In this document: piece by piece, positions 25,190 to 35,624 of the stretch | Numbering within the stretch: position 1 is the first letter of the stretch | How the letters are laid out: every line of letters starts with the position of its first letter | Source: Pusillimonas caeni | GTDB lineage: Bacteria > Pseudomonadota > Gammaproteobacteria > Burkholderiales > Burkholderiaceae_B | Length of the DNA: 64,000 bases | Assembly (NCBI RefSeq): GCF_003545815.1 | Contig: NZ_PDUW01000004.1 | Span: forward strand, 310,001 to 374,000 | Direction: 5' to 3' | Translations under genes and position numbers: made by a program | The notes under the pieces: model-generated | Told to the model about the DNA's origin: nothing | Databases searched by the model: none | What the model saw: only the letters and a program-made list of their open reading frames with translations

Positions 25190-25567
25190 ATGAAACATTT
25201 CATCGCCCTTTCGCTGTGTACGCTGGCACTGGCCTGGGCGTTGCCGGGCCATGCACAGACCAGCCCCGCTCCCGAGGCCGGCAAGGCTGGACAGGGCAGC
25301 GCCGCCGACACCGGGGTCACGGGCAATGACGGCACAGCGCCCCAATCCACAGGTGCGGACAGCCGCTCGGACCGGACCAAGACCTCTGAAAGCGAAGAGA
25401 CCAAGCCCAAGAGCGGAGAAGTCGGAGACAAGACCGACTACAGCGGAAACGAAGGCACGGACATCGAAAGCACCGGCACGGGAACCGGCCACGGCACGGC
25501 CACCAAGGACGCCGACTCCGCCAAGCAGACGCAGGACTCCAGCAACTCGGGCTCCTCGGGCGGCTGA
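25190..25567 (+). CDS. Small secreted disordered protein, function unknown
   Basis: The 125-residue product has a signal peptide (MKHFIALSLCTLALAWALPGHA) and a mature part of about 103 residues almost wholly of S, T, G, D, E, K and A, with no hydrophobic core and net acidic charge. It follows the ribosome site ctcaggaga, identical to that of the 7830-8198 gene, whose product is alike in size and composition. I do not recognise a family. It is a single gene that converges on pnp, with a shared two-way terminator between them. Confidence 0.72.
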   Translation: MKHFIALSLCTLALAWALPGHAQTSPAPEAGKAGQGSAADTGVTGNDGTAPQSTGADSRSDRTKTSESEETKPKSGEVGDKTDYSGNEGTDIESTGTGTGHGTATKDADSAKQTQDSSNSGSSGG

Positions 25568-25599
25568 TACGGCAAACAGCCTTTGATAGGCGCATGAAA

Positions 25600-25632
25600 A
25601 AAGCGCCCGCGAATTCAATTCGCGGGCGCTTT
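25600..25632. terminator. Bidirectional terminator between the small secreted gene and pnp
   Basis: A perfect 16-bp stem (arms 25600-25615 and 25617-25632; centre gcgcccgcgaatt) is flanked by A residues on the left and T residues on the right. It serves the plus-strand gene ending at 25567 and the minus-strand pnp ending at 25703. Confidence 0.85.
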
Positions 25633-25702
25633 GAATGCGATCCGTAAAACGCGGAATCGCAGGCGCGGCGGCCATGGAGGCCGGCGCGCCGGGCAGCGAA
25701 GC

Positions 25703-27859
25703 TTACTCGGCTGCGGTCTCGGACGCAGCGACAGGCCCCTGGGGTCCGCCTTGCGCCTCGATGCCGCCGATGGCTTTCATGGACAGGCGCAGACGGCCCT
25801 TGTCGTCGGCTTCGATGACCTTGATGCGCACGACCTGCCCCACCTTCAACACATCGTTGATGTTGTTGATGCGATAGTTGGCGATCTCGGAAATGTGCAG
25901 CAGGCCGTCGCGTCCGGGCAGTACCTGGACGATGGCGCCGAAATCCAGCAGGCGCAGCACGGGACCTTCGTACTCTTGGCCGACTTCGACGTCCGCCGTG
26001 AGTTCCTTGATGCGGCGCTCGGCTTCGCGGGCCTTGTCCAGGTCGGCGCTGGCGATGGTGATAACGCCGTCGTCGCCGATGTCGATCTGGGTGCCGGTCT
26101 CTTCGGTGAGGGCACGGATGGTGGCGCCGCCCTTGCCGATGACGTCGCGGATCTTCTCGGGGTTGATCTTGACGGTGAGCATGCGCGGAGCGAACTCGGA
26201 CAGTTCGGTGCGCGAGCTTTCAAGGGCTTCGCGCATCTTGCCCAGGATATGCATGCGGCCTTCGCGGGCCTGGGCCAGCGCAACCTGCATGATTTCCTTG
26301 GTGATGCCCTGGATCTTGATGTCCATCTGCAGCGCGGTGACGCCCTGCTCGGTGCCGGCCACCTTGAAGTCCATGTCGCCCAGGTGGTCTTCGTCACCCA
26401 GGATGTCGGTGAGAACGGCGAATTTGCCGCCGTCTTTGATGAGGCCCATGGCCACGCCGGCGACGTGATTCTTGATGGGCACGCCGGCGTCCATCATGGC
26501 CAGCGAACCGCCGCACACGGAAGCCATCGACGAGGAGCCGTTGGACTCGGTGATTTCGGACACTACGCGGATGGTGTACTGGAAGTCTTGCGGCTCGGGC
26601 AGCAAGGCGATCAGTGCGCGCTTGGCCAGGCGGCCATGGCCGATCTCGCGGCGTTTGGGCACGCCGAAGCGCCCTGTCTCGCCGGTGGAGAACGGAGGAA
26701 AGTTATAGTGCAGCATGAAGCGGTCGCGCGACTCGCCCATGATGGAGTCGATGATCTGCTCGTCTTGCTTGGTGCCCAGGGTGGCGACCACCAGAGCCTG
26801 GGTTTCGCCACGGGTGAACAGCACGCTGCCGTGCGCGCGCGGCAGCACGCCCAGGCGGATGCTGATGGGACGCACCGTGCGGGTGTCGCGGCCGTCGATG
26901 CGGGGCTCGCCGCTGAGGATCTGGTTGCGCACCAGTTGCGACTCGAGATCAAACAGGATGTTTTCGACCTCGACGTTGTCAGGGGCCTCTTCGCCGCGCG
27001 CCGCGGCATGTTCGAGCATCTTGGCCTTGACGTCGGCATAGACCTGGCGCAGTTGAGCCGTGCGCTGCTGTTTCTGGCGCACGCTGTAGGCGGCCTGCAG
27101 GCCTTCCAGCGCGGCGGCTTTTACAGCGGTGATCAGGGCTTCGTTCTTGGGCGCGGGCTGCCAATCCCATTCCGGCTTGCCGGCTTCGGCAACCAGCTCG
27201 TGGATGGCGTTGATGGCGGCCTGCATTTGCTCGTGGCCGAACACCACGGCGCCCAGCATCACGTCTTCGGAAAGCTCATGCGCTTCGGATTCGACCATCA
27301 GCACGGCGGCTTCGGTACCGGCCACCACCAGGTTGAGCTGGGACTCGGCAAGCTGGCCGGCGGTGGGGTTCAGTACATAGCCACCGTTCAGGTAGCCGAC
27401 CCGGGCGGCGCCGATGGGGCCGTTGAAAGGAATGCCCGAAATAGCCAGCGCGGCCGATGCGCCGATCATGGCGGCGATGTCGGGATCGATTTCCGGGTCG
27501 ACCGATACAGTATGGACGATGACCTGCACGTCGTTGTAGAAGCCCTCGGGAAACAAGGGGCGCAGCGGACGGTCGATCAGGCGGGAGGTGAGGATTTCTT
27601 TCTCGGACGGCCTGCCTTCACGCTTGAAGAAGCCGCCGGGGATGCGGCCGGCCGCATAGGTTTTTTCAACGTAGTCGACGGTGAGGGGGAAGAAATCCTG
27701 GCCCTGCTTGGCCTGCTTTGCCGCAACCACAGTCGCCAGAACTACAGTGTCTCCGATCGAAGCCAGCACGGCGCCGGACGCCTGGCGCGCGATTTCGCCG
27801 GTTTCGAGAACCACCGTATGCTGACCATACTGAAACGTTTTGGTCACTTTATTAAACAT
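25703..27859 (-). CDS. pnp: Polyribonucleotide nucleotidyltransferase (PNPase)
   Basis: This 718-residue enzyme degrades RNA from the 3' end using phosphate. Two RNase PH-like cores are present (about residues 10-225 and 310-540), with [12 protein letters not shown] and DRPLRPLFP in the first and [11 protein letters not shown] and [13 protein letters not shown]-type catalytic loop ([12 protein letters not shown]) in the second. A KH domain follows (about 552-612, [15 protein letters not shown]), then an S1 domain (about 622-690, [23 protein letters not shown]). Length is standard. It lies downstream of rpsO in the common rpsO-pnp order. Confidence 0.98.
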   Translation of the reverse strand: MFNKVTKTFQYGQHTVVLETGEIARQASGAVLASIGDTVVLATVVAAKQAKQGQDFFPLTVDYVEKTYAAGRIPGGFFKREGRPSEKEILTSRLIDRPLRPLFPEGFYNDVQVIVHTVSVDPEIDPDIAAMIGASAALAISGIPFNGPIGAARVGYLNGGYVLNPTAGQLAESQLNLVVAGTEAAVLMVESEAHELSEDVMLGAVVFGHEQMQAAINAIHELVAEAGKPEWDWQPAPKNEALITAVKAAALEGLQAAYSVRQKQQRTAQLRQVYADVKAKMLEHAAARGEEAPDNVEVENILFDLESQLVRNQILSGEPRIDGRDTRTVRPISIRLGVLPRAHGSVLFTRGETQALVVATLGTKQDEQIIDSIMGESRDRFMLHYNFPPFSTGETGRFGVPKRREIGHGRLAKRALIALLPEPQDFQYTIRVVSEITESNGSSSMASVCGGSLAMMDAGVPIKNHVAGVAMGLIKDGGKFAVLTDILGDEDHLGDMDFKVAGTEQGVTALQMDIKIQGITKEIMQVALAQAREGRMHILGKMREALESSRTELSEFAPRMLTVKINPEKIRDVIGKGGATIRALTEETGTQIDIGDDGVITIASADLDKAREAERRIKELTADVEVGQEYEGPVLRLLDFGAIVQVLPGRDGLLHISEIANYRINNINDVLKVGQVVRIKVIEADDKGRLRLSMKAIGGIEAQGGPQGPVAASETAAE

Positions 27860-27878
27860 TACGGAATATCCTTACAAT

Positions 27879-27922
27879 AAAAAAACCGTGCACACGGCGA
27901 CGAAGGTCGCAATGTGCACGGT
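27879..27922 (-). terminator. rpsO terminator / rpsO-pnp intergenic hairpin
   Basis: A 10-bp stem (accgtgcaca/tgtgcacggt) with an 18-base loop is followed on the minus strand by a T run. It stands between rpsO and pnp, where other bacteria have a partial terminator and processing hairpins that control pnp. Confidence 0.75.
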
Positions 27923-27951
27923 CGTACATAGTGGGGAGCTCGCCCCGGGTA

Positions 27952-28221
27952 TCACTTACGCAGACCGAGCTTTTCGATCAGAGCGCGATATGCGTCGGGG
28001 TTGCGGCCCTTGAGGTAATCGAGCAGTTTGCGGCGACGGCTGACCATGCGCAGCAGCCCGCGGCGCGAATGGTGATCTTTCATGTGGGCTTTGAAGTGAT
28101 CGGTCAGTTCGTTGATGCGTGCCGTAAGCAGAGCCACTTGCACTTCGGGGGAACCGGTATCGCCTTGCGCGCGTTGAAATTGCGCGACGATGTCGGATTT
28201 TTTGATGTCAGCAACAGACAT
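27952..28221 (-). CDS. rpsO: 30S ribosomal protein S15
   Basis: The 89-residue protein is S15, an early-binding protein of the 30S subunit that contacts 16S rRNA helices 20-22. It shows the family signature [26 protein letters not shown] and the N-terminal [12 protein letters not shown]. Length is exact for the family. The start is placed at MSVADI; an upstream in-frame start adding six residues is less likely. Confidence 0.98.
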   Translation of the reverse strand: MSVADIKKSDIVAQFQRAQGDTGSPEVQVALLTARINELTDHFKAHMKDHHSRRGLLRMVSRRRKLLDYLKGRNPDAYRALIEKLGLRK

Positions 28222-28367
28222 TTTTAGCCTCGTTAACATGCGTCAGGGCCGAGGTGCCCGGACGTGATGGATTGACAATATACATTTGCATCGAAAGAGT
28301 CACACCATGCTCTTTGGGCATGAGGTAATCTTAAGACTCTGGCATTATAACGGATTTGGTGCACGTC

Positions 28368-28889
28368 ATGATTTCCTTCCGCTTGCGCCGCGCCTGCCTG
28401 GCCGCACTCCTTCCTCTTGTCCTGCTCGGCGGCTGCGCCACCTTCAAAAGCGTGCCGCCCGGTACGCCTCTTGCGCAGGTCGAAAGCGAGTTCGGGAGTC
28501 CCAACTATTCCTGCCCCTTGCCCGACGGCGGCCAACGCGTCATCTGGAGCGGCCAGCCCTTCGGCCAGTTCGCCTGGGGAACCAATGTGGATCCCACAGG
28601 GCGGGTCGGCGAAATCGCCCAGCTTCTCACCGACCAGCATTTCCAGGTGTTGCGCGAAGGCACATGGACGCCGGAACAAGTGCTTTGCGAGTTCGGCCCC
28701 CCGGCCGAAAAAAGCGGGGTCGGCCTGCCCTCTTCCATCCAGATCGTCTGGAGCTACCGCTACCAGCAAAGCGGCGTGTGGAATTCGCTGATGCACGTGT
28801 ATTTCGGTACGGACGGCGAGCGGGTCACCCGCTTCCACCCCGGCCCCGATCCCATGTACGACCGCGACCGCTTCATGCCCTTCTTCTAG
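28368..28889 (+). CDS. Putative outer-membrane lipoprotein (BamE-like fold)
   Basis: The 173-residue product has a lipoprotein signal with lipobox LGGC (C23 counted from MISFRL). The mature part contains two repeats resembling the SmpA/BamE fold: PGTPLAQVESEFGSPNYSC and WTPEQVLCEFGPPAEKSG, each in the style of G.t..qV...lG.P. It ends in an aromatic-rich tail (YDRDRFMPFF). A TTG codon four triplets upstream could also start it, but the ATG is preferred. It is divergent from rpsO and not part of an obvious operon. Function is unknown; envelope maintenance is an inference. Confidence 0.8.
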   Translation: MISFRLRRACLAALLPLVLLGGCATFKSVPPGTPLAQVESEFGSPNYSCPLPDGGQRVIWSGQPFGQFAWGTNVDPTGRVGEIAQLLTDQHFQVLREGTWTPEQVLCEFGPPAEKSGVGLPSSIQIVWSYRYQQSGVWNSLMHVYFGTDGERVTRFHPGPDPMYDRDRFMPFF

Positions 28890-28917
28890 TTCGTTTTGCT
28901 TCGCGCGCTCGATTTTC

Positions 28918-28955
28918 AAAGCGGGGGTGGTTGCGGTCCGCACACCGCCCCCGCT
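28918..28955 (-). terminator. Possible terminator of pssA
   Basis: A GC-rich stem (gcggggg/cccccgc, extended imperfectly inward) followed on the minus strand by TTTGAAAA lies 33 bases past the pssA stop. The T tract is short, so efficiency is uncertain. Confidence 0.5.
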
Positions 28956-28988
28956 AAAAACTCAAAGAGCGCTTTGCTTCAAAACGTT

Positions 28989-29840
28989 CTAGGTTCCGGG
29001 CCGCCGCGGTTCGTCCTCGTCGCGGGGCGTGGCGATGGTGTGCGGAGCCGGCGGCTCGGGAAACGGCGTCGCCTCGGGAGCGCCCTCCTGGCGCATGCGG
29101 CTAAGCTGCCGGGCACGGCGCCAGCGCCACAGCATGATGCCCCAGCCCGACAGCCCATAGATGACGAACAGGCCGAACAGCATCAAGGGCGGATCGCTGG
29201 AAACGAATACGAACACCGCCACCAGCACCAGCATCACCCAGAACGGCACGCTGTGCCCCAGCGCGAACGACTTGCCGCTGTAAAAAGGCGTGTTGGACAC
29301 CATGGCGATGCCCGCGTACACCGTGATGATGAAGGCGCACCACGCGATCGTGGCCGAGCCCAGCTGCAGGCGGTTGTCGATGGCGACCCAGATGAAGCCC
29401 GCCAGCAGCGCCGCCGCGGCCGGACTGGGCAGCCCCTGGAAAAAGCGCTTGTCGACCACGGCGATGTTGGTGTTGAAGCGGGCCAGCCGCAGCGCGGCGC
29501 CCACCACGTAGATGAAAGCGGCCAGCCAGCCCCAGCGCCCCAGGCCCTGCAAGCTCCACTGATACATGACCAGGGCCGGCGCAATGCCGAAAGACGTCAT
29601 GTCGGACAGCGAATCGTACTGTTCGCCGAATGCCGACTGGGTGTTGGTAAGGCGGGCCACCCGGCCGTCCATGCCGTCGAAGATCATGGCCACGAAGATG
29701 GCGATGGCCGCGATCTCGAACCGGCCGTTGATGGCCTGGACGACCGCGTAGAAGCCCGCGAAGAGATTGGCTGTGGTAAAGACATTGGGCAGCAGGTAGA
29801 TGCTGCGCCGCCGCCTGTTTTCATCCGAAAAATTGGGCAT
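28989..29840 (-). CDS. pssA: CDP-diacylglycerol--serine O-phosphatidyltransferase
   Basis: The 283-residue membrane enzyme makes phosphatidylserine from CDP-diacylglycerol and serine. The CDP-alcohol phosphotransferase motif is clear: DGMDGRVARLT...FGEQYDSLSD (about residues 55-80). About eight hydrophobic segments fill residues 20-240, and the C-terminus is a hydrophilic tail rich in P, E and R. The start MPNFSDENRRRRS is preferred over an upstream extension. It follows psd by 73 bases, so two consecutive steps of phosphatidylethanolamine synthesis are encoded together. Confidence 0.95.
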   Translation of the reverse strand: MPNFSDENRRRRSIYLLPNVFTTANLFAGFYAVVQAINGRFEIAAIAIFVAMIFDGMDGRVARLTNTQSAFGEQYDSLSDMTSFGIAPALVMYQWSLQGLGRWGWLAAFIYVVGAALRLARFNTNIAVVDKRFFQGLPSPAAAALLAGFIWVAIDNRLQLGSATIAWCAFIITVYAGIAMVSNTPFYSGKSFALGHSVPFWVMLVLVAVFVFVSSDPPLMLFGLFVIYGLSGWGIMLWRWRRARQLSRMRQEGAPEATPFPEPPAPHTIATPRDEDEPRRPGT

Positions 29841-29913
29841 ATTGTCTTTCCTTCGGGCTGGATGACGAAGGACCCGCATCCTTCGTACATGGCCATTTAG
29901 AGGGCAACGCGGC

Positions 29914-30594
29914 TCAAGCGTCCGTGGCGCTCACAGCCGCCGCTGCCGGCAACTCAGCAAGAACCGTGCTGGTGGCGCTGACCTTGTCGCCGATCGCCAC
30001 GCGCGGCCGCGAGCCGATGGGCAGATACACGTCCACGCGCGAGCCGAAACGGATGAAGCCGTAGCGCTGGCCATGGTGAAGCGAGTCTCCCGCCTTGGCA
30101 TAGCAAAGAATGCGCTTGGCCACCAGGCCGGCCACCTGCACGGCGGTCACGATGTGGCCCTGTGTGGTGCGCAGCACCATGGCATTGCGCTCGTTCTCGA
30201 GCGACGCCTTGTCCAGGGCGGCGTTGAAGAACTTGCCCGCGAAATAATCGGTGGACAGCACTTCGCCATCGACCGGCGAGCGGTTCGAATGCACGTTGAA
30301 GACGTTCATGAACACACTGATCTTGAGCGCGTCGCGGTTGCCGTGGTAAGGGTCCTGGGTTTCTTGCACGACCACGATGCGGCCGTCGGCCGGGCTGAGC
30401 ACATTGAGTTCGCCGTCGGGCGCCACGCGCGGCGGATCGCGGAAGAACTGCAGCACGAACACCGACAGCAGCCAGAACGGCACGCTGGCCCAGCCGGACC
30501 AGATCGTGACGGCGATCGATATGACGACGATGCCGGCCAGAAACGGCCAGCCTTCGCGGGCAATGATGGGATGAGGATAGGAAGGTTTATTCAT
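29914..30594 (-). CDS. psd: Phosphatidylserine decarboxylase proenzyme
   Basis: The 226-residue protein is the short form of phosphatidylserine decarboxylase, which makes phosphatidylethanolamine. Self-cleavage occurs between G184 and S185 in [12 protein letters not shown], where the serine becomes the pyruvoyl group. Other motifs are LSPADGRI and [16 protein letters not shown]. Two membrane segments lie at residues 18-50. The start [16 protein letters not shown] is the family start. It is upstream of pssA and downstream of the ilvC terminator. Confidence 0.95.
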   Translation of the reverse strand: MNKPSYPHPIIAREGWPFLAGIVVISIAVTIWSGWASVPFWLLSVFVLQFFRDPPRVAPDGELNVLSPADGRIVVVQETQDPYHGNRDALKISVFMNVFNVHSNRSPVDGEVLSTDYFAGKFFNAALDKASLENERNAMVLRTTQGHIVTAVQVAGLVAKRILCYAKAGDSLHHGQRYGFIRFGSRVDVYLPIGSRPRVAIGDKVSATSTVLAELPAAAAVSATDA

Positions 30595-30682
30595 CGTATT
30601 AAAGGATAACTGAAAACGCCCGGCAGATGGTTGTCCGCCGCCATACTGCAACCGCGGCCCGGCGGCTCGGCGCCCCCGGCAA

Positions 30683-30767
30683 AAAATGCCCCCACGCCGC
30701 GCAGGCTACGCCTGCTTGCTGCCCCCCATGGGGGCTTTTTTGCCTTGGGGCGGCCCGGCGGCAAAAA
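30683..30767. repeat. Dispersed intergenic repeat, copy 2
   Basis: This is the second copy of the roughly 85-base element at 11823-11907, in the same orientation and again immediately next to a minus-strand terminator (that of ilvC). Differences are a few substitutions and a 2-base indel near the left end. Internal symmetric parts are gcaggctacgcctgc and ccccccatgggggc. Confidence 0.78.
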
Positions 30768-30813
30768 AACACCCCGCTGGGGCCGGAGCGCTGCTCCGGC
30801 GTGCGGGGTGTTT
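30767..30813 (-). terminator. Rho-independent terminator of the ilvBHC operon
   Basis: An 11-bp outer stem (arms 30767-30777 and 30803-30813) encloses an inner hairpin (ccggagc/gctccgg). A run of T residues follows on the minus strand, shared with the end of the repeat element. It is 24 bases after the ilvC stop. Confidence 0.88.
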
Positions 30814-30836
30814 ATAGAACGACCGGCAAGAGCCAA

Positions 30837-31868
<1,032 letters not shown>

Positions 31869-31953
31869 CTAAGCGTATTTTTAGCGGGCCGTGCAAGACG
31901 GCCCGGATTGATAGTGTTCGGGCTGTATACCGCTGCCAGACCCGTGATTTTAA

Positions 31954-32445
31954 TTACAATTTCAAAACGCGTTCGCCGCGGCCGATGCCGGAGACCCCCG
32001 TGCGGACGGTTTCCAGGATGGCGCTGCGGTCCAGGGCGCCGATAAATGCTTCGATCTTGTCCTGGTCGCCGGTCAGCTCGATGGTGTAGGCCTTGTCGCT
32101 CACGTCGATGATGCGGCCGCGAAAAATATCGGCCATGCGCTTCATTTCGTCGCGCTCTTTGCCCACCGCCCTTACCTTGATCATCATCAGTTCACGCTCG
32201 ATGTGCGGGCCTTCCGACAGATCGACCACCTTGACCACGTCGATCAGGCGGTTCAGGTGCTTGGTGATCTGTTCGATCACGTCCTCGGACCCTTCGGTGA
32301 CGATGGTCATGCGGGACAAGGTCGCGTCTTCGGTCGGCGCGACGGTAAGGGTTTCGATATTGTAGGCGCGCGCCGAGAACAGCCCCACCACGCGCGACAG
32401 GGCGCCCGGCTCGTTCTCCAGAAGAATGGAAATCACGTGTTTCAT
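31954..32445 (-). CDS. ilvH: Acetolactate synthase small (regulatory) subunit
   Basis: The 163-residue regulatory subunit binds valine and activates the large subunit. It has an N-terminal ACT domain (about residues 2-78; MKHVISILLENEPGALSRVVGLFSARA is the family start, shown here in part: ISILLENEPGALSRV) and a C-terminal domain typical of the IlvH/IlvN family (RELMMIKV, FRGRIIDVS). Start at MKHVIS; an upstream 10-residue extension overlaps ilvB. The gene starts 10 bases after the ilvB stop. Confidence 0.96.
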   Translation of the reverse strand: MKHVISILLENEPGALSRVVGLFSARAYNIETLTVAPTEDATLSRMTIVTEGSEDVIEQITKHLNRLIDVVKVVDLSEGPHIERELMMIKVRAVGKERDEMKRMADIFRGRIIDVSDKAYTIELTGDQDKIEAFIGALDRSAILETVRTGVSGIGRGERVLKL

Positions 32446-32455
32446 TGTTCTGTCC

Positions 32456-34177
32456 TTATAGATCTTCGGCGCCAAGCAGCATTTCGGTCAGGCCGCGGCC
32501 GGCCTTGACCATGGGCCACACGTTCTCGGTCTGGTCGGTGATGAAATCGAGGAAGACCAGGCGATCCTTGTGCTTGCCGAAGGCCTCGCGCAGGGCGGGC
32601 TCGACGTCGCCGGGGCTTTCGATGCGAACCCCCACGTGGCCGTAGCTTTCGGCCAGCTTGACGAAGTCGGGCAATGCGTCCACGTACGATTCGGAATAGC
32701 GCGAACCATAGTCGATCTGCTGCCACTGGCGCACCATGCCCAGATAGCGGTTGTTGAGGCACAGAACCTTGGGCGACAGATGATACTGCTTGCAGGTGGA
32801 CAATTCCTGGATGTTCATCTGTATGGAGCCCTCGCCGGTGATGACGGCGACGTCGGCATCGGGATTGGCCATCTGCACGCCCATGGCGTAGGGCAGGCCC
32901 ACGCCCATGGTGCCCAGGCCGCCGGAATTGATCCAGCGGCGCGGCTGGTTGAAGCGGTAGTACTGGGCCGCCCACATCTGGTGCTGCCCCACGTCGGAGG
33001 TGACGAAGGCATTGCCTCCGGTCACTTCGCACAGCGTCTCGATGACGTATTGAGGCTTGATCAGGGTATCGGAGCCCGCATAATCCAGGCACCGCTTGCC
33101 GCGCCAGGTCTCGACCTGCTGCCACCATTTTTCGAGCGCGGCCCTGTTGGGTTCGGTTTCGACGGCGGTCTGCATGTACAGAGCGTTGAGGTCCTGCAGC
33201 ACGTCCTTGACGTTGCCCACGATGGGCACGTCCACGCGCACGCGCTTGGATATCGACGAAGGGTCGATGTCGATATGGATGATCTTGCGCTGGTTCTGCG
33301 CGAAGTGGCGCGGGTTGCCGATGACGCGGTCGTCGAAGCGCGCGCCCACGGCCACCAGCACGTCGCAGTTCTGCATGGCCATATTGGCTTCGTAGGTGCC
33401 GTGCATGCCGGGCATGCCGACGAAGCGCTTGTCATCGGCGGGAAAGGCGCCCAGGCCCATCAGGGTGTTGGTGCAGGGCGCGCCGACCAGCTCCACGAGC
33501 TGGCGCAGCTCTTCGGCCGCATCCGACAGCACCACGCCGCCGCCCGAATAGATCATGGGGCGTTCGGCCGCCAGCAGCATCTGCACGGCTTTCTTGATCT
33601 GGCCGTGGTGCCCTTTGACGACAGGCGTGTACGAGCGCATGGACACCTCGCCCTTCTTGGCGGTGAACTTGCACTTGGCGACGGTGATGTCCTTGGGGAT
33701 GTCGACCAGCACGGGGCCGGGCCGGCCGGTCTGCGCGATATAGAAGGCCCGGCGCATGGTTTCGGCCAGGTCCTTGACGTCGCGCACGAGGAAGTTGTGC
33801 TTGACGCAGGGGCGGGTGATGCCGACCGTGTCGCATTCCTGGAATGCATCGGAGCCGATGGCGGTCGTAGGCACCTGGCCGCTGAGTATGACCATCGGGA
33901 TGGAGTCCATGTAGGCCGTCGCAATGCCCGTGACGGCATTGGTCAGCCCGGGTCCGCTGGTGACGAGCGCCACCCCGACCTTGTTCGACGAGCGCGAATA
34001 CGCGTCGGCCGCATGCACGGCCGCCTGCTCGTGGCGAACCAGAATATGCTTGAAAGAGTCTTGCTGATAGATGGCATCGTAGATGTACAGCACTGCGCCG
34101 CCAGGGTAGCCAAAAACGTGCTCCACGCCCTGCTCGGCCAGGCATCGTACGACGATGTCGGCGCCATTGAGTTCCAT
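32456..34177 (-). CDS. ilvB: Acetolactate synthase large subunit (biosynthetic)
   Basis: The 573-residue thiamine-diphosphate enzyme condenses pyruvate to acetolactate, or pyruvate with 2-oxobutyrate to acetohydroxybutyrate. The catalytic glutamate is in LVRHEQAAVHAADAY, and the cofactor motif runs from GEGSIQMN to the CLNNRYLGMV block. FAD-binding sequence AVGARFDDRV is present. The start MELNGADIVVRCLAEQGVEHVFG is the normal N-terminus (quoted only to locate it: MELNGADIVV); the open frame extends 116 codons further upstream but without family similarity. Confidence 0.97.
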   Translation of the reverse strand: MELNGADIVVRCLAEQGVEHVFGYPGGAVLYIYDAIYQQDSFKHILVRHEQAAVHAADAYSRSSNKVGVALVTSGPGLTNAVTGIATAYMDSIPMVILSGQVPTTAIGSDAFQECDTVGITRPCVKHNFLVRDVKDLAETMRRAFYIAQTGRPGPVLVDIPKDITVAKCKFTAKKGEVSMRSYTPVVKGHHGQIKKAVQMLLAAERPMIYSGGGVVLSDAAEELRQLVELVGAPCTNTLMGLGAFPADDKRFVGMPGMHGTYEANMAMQNCDVLVAVGARFDDRVIGNPRHFAQNQRKIIHIDIDPSSISKRVRVDVPIVGNVKDVLQDLNALYMQTAVETEPNRAALEKWWQQVETWRGKRCLDYAGSDTLIKPQYVIETLCEVTGGNAFVTSDVGQHQMWAAQYYRFNQPRRWINSGGLGTMGVGLPYAMGVQMANPDADVAVITGEGSIQMNIQELSTCKQYHLSPKVLCLNNRYLGMVRQWQQIDYGSRYSESYVDALPDFVKLAESYGHVGVRIESPGDVEPALREAFGKHKDRLVFLDFITDQTENVWPMVKAGRGLTEMLLGAEDL

Positions 34178-34751
34178 GTTGTAGTCCTTTCGTAACCGGT
34201 ACGGACATCTCGATTGGCCAATGAAGGCCGAAGCTGCACCAAACGCGGCATGATGTGCTGAGGCTTGATGGCTCACGGAGCCACTCCACCCAGACACCGT
34301 GCCGTACCGATGCCCACTCGTCGAAACACCGTACGAGCGCTCTTGTGAACGCGGGAGGTAGAAACGGATGCCATGGCAACACACGCTTGTGACGCGGCCC
34401 TTGGCTAAGTGATACAGGCGCAAAAAACGGGCGGATGGCCCGAACGATAGTGCCCACAAGGCCGGGTTGGGGATGTTGCACCCGGCCAAGTACACTACTT
34501 TACTGCATTGCACAAGACAAGGCAATCAAGCACGGGAATAGCGGGGGAAAGTGTCGCGGGCAGCCGACGGTCGCGGGTTGGTATATTTCGCGGCGCCTCG
34601 GCTCTCGTCGGGCCGGGAAAAAGCAATGTGCTGCGGGGCCGGAACGTATAATGCTGGTGCTTCACCGAATCGGCGCAGCTTCCAAACGCGTCTTCCGCCC
34701 TCTTGGCCGATCGGCCACAACCGCCTTCCGCAACCCAGCCATGGCTTCGCG
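34178..34751. other. 574-base intergenic region between ilvB and the deacetylase gene
   Basis: The region separates the divergent ilvBHC operon and the polysaccharide deacetylase gene, so it must contain both promoters. I could find neither a convincing leader peptide rich in branched-chain codons nor an attenuator hairpin with a T run ahead of ilvB. Several short open frames on both strands have no ribosome site or family similarity. Confidence 0.5.
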
Positions 34752-35624
34752 ATGAAACTCACCTCGATGTCTATCCGCCCGCTGCGCCGCCTGGGATACT
34801 CGTGGCTTCTCAGCGCTTTGCTGCTCCTTGTGCAGGCGGGTGCGGGCCACACGCAAACCATTGCTCTTACTTTCGACGACGGCTTCGATGTGGCCAGCAG
34901 CGGCCCTCGAGCGGTGGCTGACAATACAGCAATGCTTGCCGCCCTGAAGCGGCATCGGGCGCGCGCCATGCTCTTTCCGTCGGGGATGGCATTGGCCAAT
35001 CCGGAAAACCTGGCTTTGGTGCGGGCCTGGGGCGAAGCCGGCCATGCTGTCGGCAACCACACATACAGCCACGGCTATCTGAGCAAGTCGGATACGGCGC
35101 ACTATTTTGCCGACGTGGAGCGTGCGCAGGCCCTATTGCAAGCCTTGCCGGGCTGGTGCCCGCGGCTTCGTTTTCCCTATCTGGATGAAGGGGGCAGTCC
35201 GGCACAGCACGATCAGGCCATGCGATGGCTTGCGCAGCACGGCTACGGCGTGGCTTCCGCCACCATTTCAATGCCCGACTGGGAATTTGCGCAGCGCTAT
35301 CTCGACATACTGCGAACAGGCTCACAAGCCGAAGCGGCCGCCTTCCGGCAGGACTATGTCGAGCGGATATTGGCCGAGGCCCAGGCGCAAGAGACACACT
35401 GGGTTCAAGAACTGAAACGGAGTCCGGCGCACGTGCTGCTTCTGCACGCCAATCACTTGAACGCGGCCATACTGCCCGAACTGCTGCACGGCCTCGAGAG
35501 CCGGGGCTGGACCATCATCGATCCGGCAAGCGCATTTCAGGATCCGATCTATCAACGCGGCTATACCGGCGAAAGCAAGGACGAGAAAAAACTCCTTGCC
35601 TTGCCGGTTCCGTCCTGTCACTGA
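34752..35624 (+). CDS. Secreted polysaccharide deacetylase (NodB domain)
   Basis: The 290-residue protein has an N-terminal hydrophobic signal (about residues 10-35) and a NodB-type carbohydrate esterase 4 domain. The motifs are: TFDDGF with D42 and D43 (base and metal ligand), NHTYSH with metal ligands H103 and H107, RFPYLDEGG (motif 3) and LLLHAN near residue 235 (motif 5). It should remove acetyl groups from a surface polymer. It is the only plus-strand gene here and meets the cellulose operon tail to tail, overlapping its last gene by 7 bases. Cellulose has no N-acetyl groups, so the substrate is an open question. Confidence 0.88.
   Translation: MKLTSMSIRPLRRLGYSWLLSALLLLVQAGAGHTQTIALTFDDGFDVASSGPRAVADNTAMLAALKRHRARAMLFPSGMALANPENLALVRAWGEAGHAVGNHTYSHGYLSKSDTAHYFADVERAQALLQALPGWCPRLRFPYLDEGGSPAQHDQAMRWLAQHGYGVASATISMPDWEFAQRYLDILRTGSQAEAAAFRQDYVERILAEAQAQETHWVQELKRSPAHVLLLHANHLNAAILPELLHGLESRGWTIIDPASAFQDPIYQRGYTGESKDEKKLLALPVPSCH

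Noticed and set aside
25631-27880. A plus-strand open frame of 749 codons opposite pnp
   Set aside because: pnp is unambiguous on the minus strand. The antisense frame results from codon bias and has no ribosome site or recognisable domain.
32570-34195. A plus-strand open frame of 541 codons opposite ilvB
   Set aside because: Antisense shadow of acetolactate synthase; no motif.
34178-34525. Upstream in-frame extension of ilvB and possible leader peptide
   Set aside because: The extension has no similarity to acetolactate synthase, and no run of Ile/Leu/Val codons followed by an attenuator was found.
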